Shown in pieces: positions 38,546 to 50,695 of a stretch of 64,000 nucleotides of DNA (position 1 is the stretch's first letter; every line of letters begins with the position of its first letter). The notes below the pieces were generated by a model. It searched no databases, had not been told where the DNA came from, and worked only from the letters and a program-made list of their open reading frames with translations. Both the position numbers and the translations under genes were made by a program. Origin of the DNA: Numida meleagris (Eukaryota > Chordata > Aves > Galliformes > Numididae); the NCBI RefSeq assembly GCF_002078875.1, contig NC_034409.1:101177674-101241673 (forward strand), in the 5' to 3' direction.

Positions 38546-41500
38546 TTTTGCTTTGACATAAAGTTGAACAACAGAAGAGTACATTGAAAATAAGGTATTA
38601 CGAGACATAAATAGTGCTATCTTTGATAAATTAAAACTTCATCAGTTTCAAGGTTTTGTCTGTTTAAACAGTGCCAGTAAGCTATGAAAACTAAATAGTA
38701 GTAGTTAAAAAATAAATTGATCGCTATTACCACAAATACAAAATTATTCATTGTCCACCAAGATGGATGCTGTTTATGATGCAGCATTATGATTTTTAAT
38801 GATAGTTTTTTGAAAAGTAAACATTTTTTGGAACATGAAAAGTAAATTTTTGAAGACAAAGATACAATATTTGAATACTAGTTAATTCAAATTATCTCAG
38901 TAAAGTATGCTCAGAAATAGTTGAATTTGCCCAGGTTAAATATGAACATAAACATACTCAAATGACTGAAATATTTCCACTTTTTGCTATTGGAAAGTAT
39001 AGTTATGCTATAGATGAATATTAGACTCATGAAATTCCATGCAGATAATTTGAGACAGAAGAAAAAACTTGCTGCTTCTTTGATTTATGCCTCCTGTAAA
39101 TACATTTCAATGAGCTAATAGTTACATCGAACTAAAAATGACTGTAGAATATTTACATCATTTTAAAATTAATTTTCCAGTGTTATGACATAAGACAAAC
39201 ATTTAAAAGCTTTATTGTTTGTTTGTTGTTGTTGTTTCTGGTGTTCTGTATTGGGAAAACCAAGCTTTTACAAATTTGTCTTCTGGTTGTACACTTTCCA
39301 GTACAAGTCTCTTCCATAGCTCCCTCCCATCCTTCCCTCCTGGTGTTTCTGGAAATCACTTTCAGATCTTAACTTTTTTAACATATCATGTTGTAGTTCC
39401 TTTCCTCTATCTTTTTGTCTTTTTTTTTTTTTTTTGTCATGTGGAATATCATCCTGAAAATCTTCCTACCACTGTAAAATTGGTCTGAGTGAGCATTAAT
39501 GAAGAAAAAGCAGAATATCAAACGCTTTTAGGAATAAAACACCTGTGATACAGTATAGCACAGAGCATAGCACAATGTAATAAGAAAGATTATGCGTTAT
39601 AATTTTTAAGCTTTATCTTTTTAAGGCAATAGACAAAGGATTTTATCATGCATTGACTTACTACATTTATTGCTTCTGATATTACTTTAACTGCACAAAG
39701 TTAATCTAAAATATTTATTTGGCACTGAACTTGTATTTCTTGTTCTAGGAATATATTAAAATCTTTTCCTCTCTATAACAGACTCTGGTATTTCTTGTTT
39801 TATTTTCAATATGTTTCATATTGAACAAATAGTACATAAATTCTGAATTCAAAGAAAGTACTCTATTATGTTGGCAAAGAAGAAAATTTGGGCCTAATGC
39901 TATTATTTTCTTCAACCATTTAGAAGAACAAGTTAAATATTTTATTAGCAAATTTCTTCTAATGACTAATCTAATGAAATCACTGCAATTAAATTTCCAA
40001 TCTGGGAAAAGATATTAACTCATTAATAACTTTAAATGCAGGGTAGTCTTGCTGAAGTCTATGTAAGGTTTGGCTCGTGTTTAGTAACACAGCTGGATCA
40101 GGTCCAAGGAGATTATTAAAAAAAGATTGCTAAGGCAGACTTTTTAGAGTTTGACTCTCAAAAGAAAATGTATGTATACTTTCACCTTCACAGTGTATAG
40201 AAGCAAACACCAGGAAATAGAATCCACAGGTGGTATGTTCAAAAGTGCCCCAGAGGGTGACACTGGTTCCCTAGAGGCATTAATTAGGATTTGGCACTTT
40301 TTACAGAAGTATTTTTGAACATTCCAGCTTAACAGATGCCACATAAAAGTTCCTTAAGAAGCTGGTTAGACAAGATCTGTAATGATGTTAAATAAGAATA
40401 CAAAAGTAGGTGCCAAAGGCTACAGGAGAAAGATAATAAAAGAGTGGAGGTGTGGCTGAAAATGTTTATTAACAAGAAAAAAACTGAGGAAGAAAAAGAA
40501 GAAAAGGAAAAGGAAAAAGGCTTTCCACTTATTTTTATAATAAAATTAAAGAATTTTTACTTCTAATCTTGTAAATGATATTCTTGTTTTCTGTTTGTTT
40601 GTTTCTGCTAGTGCATGCTTGTCATTTTTTTAAAACAAAACAAAACAAAAAAACAACAACACTCTGTTTGAATTGCCTAATATTTAAGATTGAGATTTTG
40701 TCATGGGAAGATCCATACAGATGCTCAGCACTGCAATTACTAGAACTATTGACTTGATGAAAGTCAATAAATGTATAGAATTTTTAATAACTGAGAGAGT
40801 ATATGCAGAATAGATACAAAATTAATGTTTAGAACTTCATTTATGGTGGAAAATTCTATTTCTTCAATTTTATTATTTAATCTTTACTTCTCAGTATCCT
40901 ACTCTGTCATATTCCAAACTTTTCTGTTGCAGGAGCAAAGGAGAATTATGTTGCTACTTTGTAATCAGTGTTTCTGTACTTGATACTTGCAAGTATTACT
41001 AAGGTATGTGATTTTTTTTCTATGACAGCATAATGTCAGTCATATTATTAGTATTAATAAATATTAGTAAAGCAAACTTTCTGAGAAGATTTTTTTCCCT
41101 CATTGGGAAGAGGAACTTCCCTATTTAACTCTTTCCCTTTACTGGGAAGAGGAACTTTCAAGGTGGTTACAGCTAATTTAGAAGTCTTGGTGGGTTACCA
41201 TTTTCTCACTTGAAGAGACCAAGTCCCTACGCAAAGAGTGTTATCTTCCTATGCGATGCTTAAAGTATGCAAGAAGTTGAAAATGATGGTGTGGGCAAGC
41301 TATTTCTGAAGCTATGTAGGCACCTTGCCCTCATACGGAGGATCTCAAAGGTCCCTTGAATCAATGAGATTTTACTGATCCTGCTTGTCAGTGTCTATTC
41401 TTGAAAATAAAAGAGAATGCGTGATGAGATTCTACATTGGAACAAAGAAGAATCACCAATAAGCAATATGCTCATGTTAAGAACAACAAAATTAGGAAAC

Positions 41501-42082
41501 CACTAGGTATTTCAGCACCAAATGTTAATTGTTTGTTTTCAGGACTATGCTAGAAGTACCTCCTAGCCAATTCAAAAAGCAATGGTGTCAAGTACAGAAA
41601 ATGAAATAAATGTAACAGGCAGTTTCTAAAGAAGAGAAATGTACATATTTTGCAAATACCCATTCACACTCATATTTAACAATTGACAAACAAGATTAAT
41701 GAATATGTCTTATGCATAACTTCCCATTAGAGTTATTTCTTCCATCTTTTCCCTTTCTTTTTGTAAACCGTTCTTGTCAGGATTGTGTTTATATGTATAT
41801 TCCAGATACCTGAAGTACTTTGACAACAAACGTGATATGCAATAAAATTAAAATGGTAACATATATATCAAGTTGCCCTATGTGTATATACACATGGACA
41901 CATGATATATATGAAAATATGTATTTTTGAATGTGCATTTTCTTTGATAAATGATTGTGTATATGAATGTTTATATGAAGCACAGAAGTTGCATAAATTT
42001 TTATTTGATTTCAGATTTTTTTTTAAGAGTAAAAGTAGATAAGAAAATACAATTACGACGTTTTTTAAAATTTCAACAAATC
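38546..42082. other. AT-rich non-coding stretch
   Basis: No gene is recognised. It contains a T run at about 39418-39436, an AAAAC-type run near 40632-40660, and a short direct repeat of TGGGAAGAGGAACTT at 41104-41118 and 41143-41157. Confidence 0.45.
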
Positions 42083-42445
42083 TGAATCTCAGATCTCTCA
42101 ACCTGCCCTCATAGGAGAGGTGCTCCAGTCCTCTGACCATCCTCATGGACCTCCTCTGGACCTACTCCAACAGCTACCTTTCCTTCTTGTGTTGGATGCC
42201 CCAGAACTGGACACAATACTCCAGGTGGAGTCTCACAGGAGTAGAGTAGAATGGAAGAATCACCTCCCTCGACCTGCTGGTTATGCTTCTGTTGATGCAA
42301 CCCCGGATACAGTTGGCCTTCTGGGCTGCAAGTGCACACATTGCTGGCTCATGTTCAATCTTACATCAACCGAAACCCTCAAATCCTTCTCCTCAGGGCT
42401 GCTTTCAAGCCATTCTCTCAAGCCATACTTTCCAACACTGTTTCT
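42083..42445 (-). mobile_element. CR1 LINE, internal fragment
   Basis: Reverse complement of the CR1 ORF2 C-terminal region: TCTCAACCTGCCCTCATAGG, then GGTGCTCCAGTCCTCTGACC, GACACAATACTCCAGGTGGA, and TTGCTGGCTCATGTTCAATC. No 3'UTR or tail is present at its left end, so both ends are missing. Confidence 0.88.
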
Positions 42446-42510
42446 CAGGAAAGGATTAAATTACATTAGCAGTACTCAGAAGGACTAAATAACTTTTATA
42501 TCTTTTATTA

Positions 42511-42566
42511 CAGAATCATATAATCATAGAATCATTTCAGTTGAAAAAGATCTTCACAAAACTGAT
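42511..42566 (-). mobile_element. CR1 3'-tail remnant
   Basis: Reverse-complement CR1 tail (AGAATCATATAATCATAGAA) followed by TTTCAGTTGAAAAAGATC, a decayed 'GGTTGGAAAAGAC' segment. It is only about 55 bp. Confidence 0.65.
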
Positions 42567-42646
42567 GGATTAGAAGTGTAACATGAAGTCAAATCAATTT
42601 ATTTTTCAGTGACTTGGGAAAAAACTTGGCAAAACAGTATCACACT

Positions 42647-43405
42647 GAATCATGAAAAATGGTTCAGAGTGGAAGGGACCCATGCAAATCATCTGGTTCA
42701 ACTCCTCCGCTCAGGCAGAGCCATCTAGGGCGGGTTGCCCAGGACCATGTCTGGTTGAGTTTTAAAGATCTCCAAGGAGGAGACTCCACATCCTCTATGG
42801 GCAACCTGTGCCAGTGTTTGCACAAAGAAATATTTCCTGGAGTTCAAATGGAGCCTTCTGTATTCAAGCTTGAGCCCATTGCTTCTTGATCTGTTGTTGG
42901 GCAACAGTAACATGAAAATAGACTGACTCCATCCTTTTTGAACCTCCCTTCAAGTATTAATATACATTGATGAGATTCCTCTGAGATTTCTCTTCCATAG
43001 ACTGTGCAGTCCCAGCTTTCTCAGCCTTTCCTCATAGCAGAAGTACTCCCTTCGCCATCTTAGGGATGGTCCTTCATTGAACTCTCTCTAGTATGTCCAT
43101 GTCTCACTTACACTCAAAGTCCAGAACAGGACACAGAACTCCAGGTGTGGTCTCACCAGTGCTGAGAAGAAAGCAAGAATCACCTCCCTCAACTTGCTGG
43201 CAGTGCTTTCTGTAATGCAGCCCAGGATACCCTCTTTGTGGCAAGGATGCATTGCTGGTACCTGTTCAGTTTGGTGTCCACCAGGATCCTCTGGTTCTTT
43301 CTCGCCAAACTTCTTTCTGTGTGGTCCTAAGCATATACTTGTGCATGGGATTGTTCCTCCCTAGGTGCAGGAACTTGCACTTTTCCTTCTTGAACTTCAT
43401 AAAGC
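42647..43405 (-). mobile_element. CR1 LINE, 5'-truncated
   Basis: Starts at a decayed tail (GAATCATGAAAAATGGTTCA, then GTGGAAGGGACCCATGCAAA). It runs through the ORF2 C-terminus on the minus strand: the 42725-42913 frame contains LNSRKYFFVQTLAQ, and CTCAGCCTTTCCTCATAGCA lies near 43020. It ends in the upstream segment with GGTGCAGGAACTTGCACTTT near 43363. Frames are broken throughout. Confidence 0.9.
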
Positions 43406-44067
43406 TAAAACAATCCTACAGTAATGCATAAATATGTTAAGTATTGTTAAGTTTAATGTACACCAATAAGATTGCTTAAATGTGCAAGCAAAGGTTACTC
43501 AACTGCAGATTAATCTCTTTAAGAAGACATAATAGTATCACTTATTGCACTTTGGTTTCAGAAATAATGTTTAATTACTGCAATGGCGAGACTGTCTACA
43601 TACCCATTTTTTGTCACTTTTGCTTACTTCTTTTTGTATGTCATTTGTCTCAAAGTGAACCCACAGCTGGAATACATCTGACAATACATTAACACTATAC
43701 TACATACCAGTATCCCTACAGGATCCTTACCTCAATAAGTCTGTGGAAAGTCTGGAAAATTAGTCATTGGAGAAGTTACAGAAAGCTGACCTCTTCCAAA
43801 AATCTAATGTCTATGTTTGCTAAAATGGGTTCCACTAAAACTGAATGTCTACCATATCCTAGAAATGTGCTTACCTTGATAGTATTACCTGAACTTTTCC
43901 ATATAAATTAAATATCAACTCTGATATGTTCTATATTTCAGATATTCTACAATGTCAAAAACTGCATAAACAATATTTATAATCATACTTGTTGAAATAT
44001 TGACCTTAATTTTTGTTTTCTCTGGATGCTACAACTGTAAATTCTTGCTAAATCTGAATTCTCCTTC
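43406..44067. other. AT-rich non-coding stretch
   Basis: No gene or recognisable repeat. Confidence 0.5.
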
Positions 44068-44068
44068 G

Positions 44069-44405
44069 AATCATAGAATCATAGAATGACTTGGGTTGGA
44101 AGGCATCTTAAAGCCCACCCAGCCCCATTTTTTAATCTTGTCCAGGTCCCTTTGGATGACATCCCTTTCTTCTGTTGTATCAACTGCACCACTCCCCTTA
44201 GTGTCATCTGCAAAGTTGCTGAGGGTGCATTCAATCCTAGTATCAATGTCATTGATAAAGATGTTGAAGAGCACTGGTCCCAGGATGGACCCCTGGGGGA
44301 TATCACTTGTGACCAGCCTCCACCTGGACATAGAGCTATTCATTACAACCCTCTGGCTGTGACCAGAGGGTGATCAATTATTTATCAATCAAATACTCAA
44401 CCTTT
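44069..44405 (-). mobile_element. CR1 LINE: 3' tail joined directly to reverse-transcriptase region
   Basis: The left end is a good CR1 tail (GAATCATAGAATCATAGAAT, then GGGTTGGAAGGCATCTTAAA). Within ~55 bp it changes to reverse-transcriptase sequence. The minus-strand frame at 44071-44343 shows [20 protein letters not shown] and the catalytic FADD box at 44203-44214, then DLDKIKKWG. In a complete CR1 these parts are separated by the ORF2 C-terminal region and 3'UTR (over 1 kb). The copy therefore has an internal deletion or is a template-switch product, with the junction near 44124-44130. The FADD box and PQG motif are intact, but the protein is only a fragment. Confidence 0.9.
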
Positions 44406-47400
44406 TAAATACAAATCGATTCAAAACTGTTGTGGATTGAACATATTTTTCTGTTTCTTGTGAAGTATTCTCGGCTGGACAATGATGTCACAAAACATTA
44501 TTTTTGTTTATATAGCTGAATGAGAGAAAATGTAAAGTGCAAACCATAAATTCACATATTTTCTATAATTATCAAGATAATATTAAAAAGCAGAATGTGA
44601 ACTAAATAAATAGAATCCATACTGCAACTTGTCAAATCACTGGATTCTCAGAAGAATAAAAAAACAAAACAGAGATCAGCTATTATGTTTGAAGCTTCGT
44701 GGGAAAAGAACACTTTGTGTATTTTCAATATCTTATGTCTTTCTGAAGCCCTTTAGATGATTTATGTTGAAGCTGAAACATTGACTAATGTTAGGTGGGT
44801 TAAGTTGCTGTATGAAAGCCTGCCAAGTAAAGCATAGAGAATTCCATAACTTCTTAATGTGATTGACTTAATTCCCCTCAAAAGCAATGAAAAATAACAC
44901 AGCAAGGCTCCTAAGAGATAAACCTACATAAATGCACACAACAAAAAACTCTCTTCTCTATGTAGTCCTCTGAAATGTCTTCTAGTGTTACAAGATTGCT
45001 CTATCAAATTTGAATTTGTAAGAAAATGTACCCTAAATTCATTATTAAATGAATACATTATCAGCATTACTCACCTCAAATCTTTCTTGCATCAGAGGAA
45101 TTTGTTTATAATATAAACTCCCATGTTCATGGAAAACTGACCTGGAACGTGATAGCTTGTTTGAGCACGTTTCACAAAAGCATCCTGTGGAGGAACAACT
45201 GGAAGTGAATAATTTATTAAGACTGTTCATACTGGCACATTCTCTCTTTCCACATTTATAAATGTACACTATTTTCTACAGATAAATGCTAGCTTATTCT
45301 GTGACAAATCCATCTAATTGTAGACATAGCTGTTTATTTGCACAGTACACTATTTTACACCTGCTGGCAGTTACACTGGGAATCAGGAGGTAGATTACAT
45401 TGAGCATGTAGGTGACATATGCAGGGAAACTTCTGAGTGTGGAAACCTTCAAAGTGAATGTAGCCTTCTCCTCCTACTCTAAGGGCACTTTCGGGCTCCA
45501 ATATGACACCAGTGTTTGAAAACTGTTTAGAAGCAGGCAGGGGATCTTTTGGGATCCCTAGCCTGTTTGCAGTGGCTGTGCAGCCCTTTAATCTGCTCTG
45601 CCTCTTGGTTATCCTAATCATCACAGATAAAACCACAAAGTCAACTCCCTCACATGGGATGTTGCTTCCTTAGCAGTTTTCCCTGTTCCCCTAGTGGAAG
45701 GCTACTTGTCAATCAGAGTTAAATTCCAAGCCACATTCTCCCAGTGATTCAGAATTAACCAGTAGGAATGAAAATAAGGTCAAGCAAGTTATAGTCTTAA
45801 CAGCTTAAATGAAAGTGTCTTTTCACTCCAGATAATCTTCCCTAATGTTTATACTGCCCATATCTCCATTCTCAGCTGTTTATTTGAAGATACCAGAAGA
45901 GCCATAGCCAATTGTATTAAAATATCATATAACAATATTAGATGAATAAAAAATATTTTTTCCACAGGTATTTTATCCACATGTAAAATATTTCTTAAAT
46001 ATTTTTAAGGGATTTTTCTCAACCAGGATCCAAGAAAAGCATGAGATCTCTTCCAAATTGAGTAAGGAGATTCTGAAGACTATGTATGAAAGAAGTAAGA
46101 CCTAATCGACTTTTGGGCAACATAATCAATATCCCACCCTGAAAATACTTAATTCTTGTCCTAGAATAGGTTCCAGCTGAGAGACTGTTTGTTGTCACTA
46201 GATTCCATGTTATTTTAAAAAACACATTGCTAAGTTTATATCTGTGAGAATTTCTGATGTAGCAAAGGATAATGGTTTGGCAATTTCTGGACAGATATTG
46301 CAAAATATTATTTATTAATATTCCTTCAATGTATGTAAGTATGCATATATTTAATTATGTATTTTGTGCAACCTTTGTGTTTGTTCTTTAATTTCCTGCC
46401 AATAAAGTTTATTGGTAAGAAAGAAATGTTCGCTCTTTTCTATGTTTTAGAAATGGTCAGAGCAAAATAGTTATTTTCCATATCCTTATGTATTGTGAGA
46501 AAAGATAAGCATTTGGTACCCAATTCTATCTATTTGCAATTCTTGTTTTGTTAATGTCATAAACATATACAACGGGAAAGGACATATAAAGAGTTCACCT
46601 CTTCTGTCATTAAATCTAATGACAAGTTTGCATTATTTAAAAGAAATCTAGATTAATAGTGCAGGCTAATAGTCTTTTAGATGTTAGATTCAAATCTTGA
46701 TAAACTACTTGTACGCTGGAGTTAGTTAACATCGAGTAATACATACTAAGGATTGTGAAACTCTCATTTGATTTCAAAAGGAATTGGGAACAAATTCAAA
46801 GGTTAGAAGTGAAAAGGGCCAAATCGGCTCTCAGAAATATGATAATGCTGATGAATTACTGTATCATTGTATCTACTGAATGAAAAGAAATTAACAAAAC
46901 AACACTGTCACGGAAGGAAATAAGCTCTGATCTTTAAAAAGCTTAGGAATCTTCCATTTATTTGACTGCTGGCATTTAAATGTAAGGGTAAAAATTAAAG
47001 GCAGCAAAATAAATAATAAAAAGCATAAATATCTTACAGGCTAATTATTTTAAAACATTGAGTCTGATCTTGCCAGGAGAATGAGAAGGAAAAGAAACAT
47101 TCTGTACCTTGCACATTAATGGGTCAGCACATGCTTCAGTACATGGCACCAGATGTCATGGTGCCTTCTACCAAGATCAACCCGGAGAGGCAAAATAAAA
47201 TAAACAAATTAATTACTAGAAGTGGATACCACAGACTAGATCCCTTCTCCTCCTACCTCATTCCACAACTCCAAATAAATAAGTTCGTAGACTATAAGAC
47301 ATTAAAACAAAATACAGTAATTCCTATTCAGTTTTGTTTATTTTCATTTTCTTTTCATACCCAAAAAGCAGAAAAAAAATTCTTCCTTGAATGCCTTATC

Positions 47401-48705
47401 TGCTCTGGATTTAAAATTAAAAAAAAATAATAAATGAATGGGTTTTCAGAACTGGTTGAAAATAACTTAGCTGACATGATATCTGGTATTTAATTAATGA
47501 TCTCTTTTCCTCTGGAAGCCTTTTATCTTTATTTTTATTTATTTTTACTGGAGGTATTGTTAAGTTACAAATGAAAATAAGGTCAGACAATTGTTTTTCC
47601 CTAAATCCTCTTAGAACAATACACAAGCAAGTACTTATAGTTTAACTTAGAAGCCCTTATATGTGGTTAAGGAAATCTTTCTCCCAGTGTATGAATGCCA
47701 GTGAGTATACAAGTTTTTTTTGTAGCAATCCTTCTATGCTTACAGTTCTCCTTCTTCCACTCCCATTGCTTCCTCTCTTCAATCTTCCACTTGTCTCATG
47801 TCCTGTTCCAATTAGTGCTTCAGTGTTGATAATCATGCAAAGAAGACAGACTGAAAAAGTACACTCACTACAGTATTTTTTTCTTTGCAATGTGGATGTC
47901 TGAATAAAGTTCAAATTGCAAAATGTTTTATGCTCATTAACTGTTTAACTCATTAACTGTTGGAAAACTGTCAACAAAGGATCTCCATCAGGAACACAAA
48001 ATGTGTCAGGGACTTGAATTTCCAGATAAGACCAGTTTCTGAGACCCAGCTCGGTCTTTCAGATCTACTCTCTTACGTTCTGTTTGATTTTTGTTAAACT
48101 GAGACACAAAACAAGTGGATTTTCCAAACCTGTTAGCAGCTTAACTTACTGTAATTTCAAAAAGTTGCCCTTCTGCACTATTTCCTGTTCTACCTTATAA
48201 TCTATAGGAAAACTTTAAAACTGAAAGGAAATCAGAACACAAGAATAAAACTATTAATGAAATTTTACTGTGGAGGCATTTGCCTTGAAGACTTTCTATT
48301 CACAGTATTTGCTCATAATTTTGCTATGCTGACACATTTTAAAATGAATAGCTCGGCCTTATATATACTTGATAAAGCAAAGACTTACTTAAATATTTTC
48401 TCAGTACAGAGCTTTGTTTGAAGGAGTCTTTATTTTGAAAGTTATTTGTAGAAAGAGGTCATTTACATGGAAATACTATGGTAAATCAGCTAATGATGTT
48501 GCCTACTATCCATTAAATACTACAGAAAAAAAGAACAGGAAGAGGGATAAAGTAAGATTTCCTTGAATACTATTTCTGAAGAATGCTAAAGGAAGTGTTT
48601 ACAGTAAATTTAAGGAGTGGAAAGAGAGGTCAACCTTCATACTTACAGCTCAGAATTTTGCAAATTTCACAACGGAAATGTCATTGGTTAGATTGTTTCA
48701 GTTCA
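44406..48705. other. AT-rich stretch with one possible exon
   Basis: No repeat is recognised. The only coding-like signals are the candidate exon at 45075-45184 and a Cys-containing frame at 45355-45636, both on the minus strand. Other frames (46019-46303, 47119-47430, 47657-47914) have no family motif. Confidence 0.45.
45075..45184 (-). other. Candidate spliced exon (unidentified gene)
   Basis: On the minus strand a pyrimidine-containing acceptor (TTGTTCCTCCACAG, ending at 45185) precedes a 110-bp segment that ends GAG at 45075. A consensus donor GTGAGT (45074-45069) follows. One frame is open across the whole segment and encodes CFCETCSNKLSRSR, then HEHGSLYYKQIPLMQERFE. It enters with two bases completing a codon and leaves in phase 0. 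I do not recognise the protein. A second frame is open for 30 codons before a stop. Good splice sites plus an open frame can occur by chance in sequence this long, and no neighbouring exon with a matching phase was found. This is suggestive only. Confidence 0.22.
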
Positions 48706-49800
48706 GATCACAGAGTTATAAAATGGTTTGAGTTGGAAGAGTCTTTAAATATCACCTATTTCTATCTCCCCTGCCATGGGTATGGACAATTTCCACTTGA
48801 CTAGGTTGCTCAAAGCTCTATCTAGCCCAGTCTTGAACATTCCCATGAATAGGGCTACCACAGCTTCTCTAGGTGATGTGTTCCCAGGGAACTCACCAAC
48901 CTCTGTGTAAATAATTTCTTCCTTACATTCAACATAATTCTACCCTCTTTTAGTTTAAAGCCATTACCCCTTGTCCTATCACTAAACTCCCTGACAAAGT
49001 CTCCCTCTCCAACCTTCTCGTAGGGCCCCTTTGTATATGGGAAAACCACTATAGGGTCTCCCCAGAGCCTTCTCTGTTTCTCAGCCTCTCTTTAAAGGAG
49101 GAGTGCTCCAGCCCTCTGATCATCCTCATGGCCCTCTAGACTTATTCCAATAGGTCCATGTTCTTCTTACGCTGGGGGCCTCAGAGCTGGGTGCAGTACT
49201 CCAGATGGGGTCTCCTGAGAGCAGAGTAGAGGGAGAGAATCACTTCCCTTAATCTCTTCATCTTGCTTTTTTTGGTGAAGCTCAGGATGTGGTCGGCTTT
49301 CAGGGCTGCAATTGCACATTATAAGCACATGTTGATCTCATCAACCAACATCCCCATGTCCTTCTCCCCTGGACTGCTTTCAATCCATTCTCCACTAAAC
49401 CTGAATTTGTGCTTGGGATTGCCCTGATGCAAGTGCAGCACCTTGCACTTGGCCTTCTTGAACATCATGAGGTTCACACAGGTCTGTCTCTCAATACTGT
49501 ACATGTCGCTCTGGATGGTAACCCCTCCCTCTAGTATGCTGAGCACATCACAAAGCTTGGCGAGGTTGTGCTCACCGTCCATCTTTCCAACAAAGACGTT
49601 AAACAGCACCAGACCCAATATGAACCTCTGAGGAATGTAACTCATCATTGCTCTCAACCTCGTCAACAAGTAATTATTTGAGTACAACTATACATCCAGT
49701 TTCTTATCCACTGCGTGGTCTATCCTTTAAATCCTTGTCTCTCCAATTTAGAGGCAAGAATGTCTCTAAAGTGTCAAACATATTGCACAAGTCCAGATCA
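48706..49800 (-). mobile_element. CR1 LINE, longest copy in the window
   Basis: About 1.1 kb. From the 3' side it has a decayed tail (ATCACAGAGTTATAAAATGG), the 3'UTR and the ORF2 C-terminus (48855-49049 frame: [20 protein letters not shown]). The reverse-transcriptase end follows on the minus strand at 49319-49687. There the PQG motif is changed (IPQRFILGLVLFNVFV) and the position of the FADD box reads LCDVLS, so the catalytic site is lost. The segment KKAKCKVLHLHQGNP is the usual CR1 'SKCKVLHLG.NNP' piece. Some 3' sequence may belong to an adjacent older copy. Confidence 0.92.
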
Positions 49801-50099
49801 TTTCTTAAAACATAATTCTTAACATTGAATTAATTCTTCTCTTATTTATTTTTCTTTTCCTAAATAAAATCTTGAAAGGAGGCAGTTATTGAACCTATTT
49901 ATGGGAGCAAACATTATTGTTACTCAGATCTGATATTCTCTTTATAGATGCAAATATATTATAATATCCTCTTAGTGGAAATTATGCTTATGTCAAGAAA
50001 CAAGAAAAAAGATTTCTTAGTATAAATTGTACTTTTCTTAAGGCATACTGATCCTACACATGCAATCTATTACTGCCACTCGACAGCAAATATAACTGA
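49801..50099. other. Short AT-rich spacer
   Basis: Nothing recognised between two oppositely oriented CR1 copies. Confidence 0.5.
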
Positions 50100-50695
50100 C
50101 AAGAAATGGGCTGACAAAAATCTCATGAAGTATAGTAAAGAGAAGTGCAGAGTCCTGCACCTGGGGAGAAACTACTCCAGGAACCAGTACATGCTAATGG
50201 CCACCCAGGTGAAAAGCAGCTTTGCCTAAAAGGACCTAGGAGTCCTGGTAGACACCAACTGGAACATGAGTCAGCAATGTGCCCCTGCTGCTATAGTGGC
50301 TAACAGTATTCTTGTCTGCATTAGGCAAAGTATTGCCAGCAGGTCAAGAGAGTTGATCCTTTCCTCTTCTCAACAGTAGTGAAGTTACACCTGGAGTACT
50401 GTATCTAGTTCTGGGCCCCAGAGTACAAGAGAGACATGAATATACTGGAAAGAGTCCAACAGAGTGCCACCAAGGTGATCAAGGGACTGGAGCACTGCTC
50501 CGATGAGGAGAGGCTGAGAGAGCTGGGACTGACTGTTCAGCCTATAGAAGAGTATATCATCAATGTGTATAATTATCTGAAGGGAGAATGCAATGAAGAA
50601 GGAACCATGCTCTTTACAATTGCACCCAGTGCCAGGACAGGAGGCAAGGGTGTACAAATGAGAACACAAGAGGTTCTATCATCAGGAAACACTAA
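50100..50695 (+). mobile_element. CR1 LINE, internal fragment lacking its 3' tail
   Basis: Starts near GAAATGGGCTGACAAAAATC and shows the CR1 'AAGTGCAGAGTCCTGCACCT' segment (50144). It runs into the ORF2 C-terminus at 50436-50702 (ERVQQSATKVIKGLEHCSDE, then [13 protein letters not shown]). It stops at about 50695 without 3'UTR or tail, so the 3' end is deleted. Confidence 0.9.

Noticed and set aside
38326..38587. Lys/Arg-rich and Phe/Ser-rich frames
   Set aside because: They are opposite-strand readings of the polypyrimidine tract.
28200..50695. CRISPR-like array from repeated ATTCTATG units
   Set aside because: The units are the CR1 3'-tail repeats. There are no regular spacers, and the genome is a vertebrate's.
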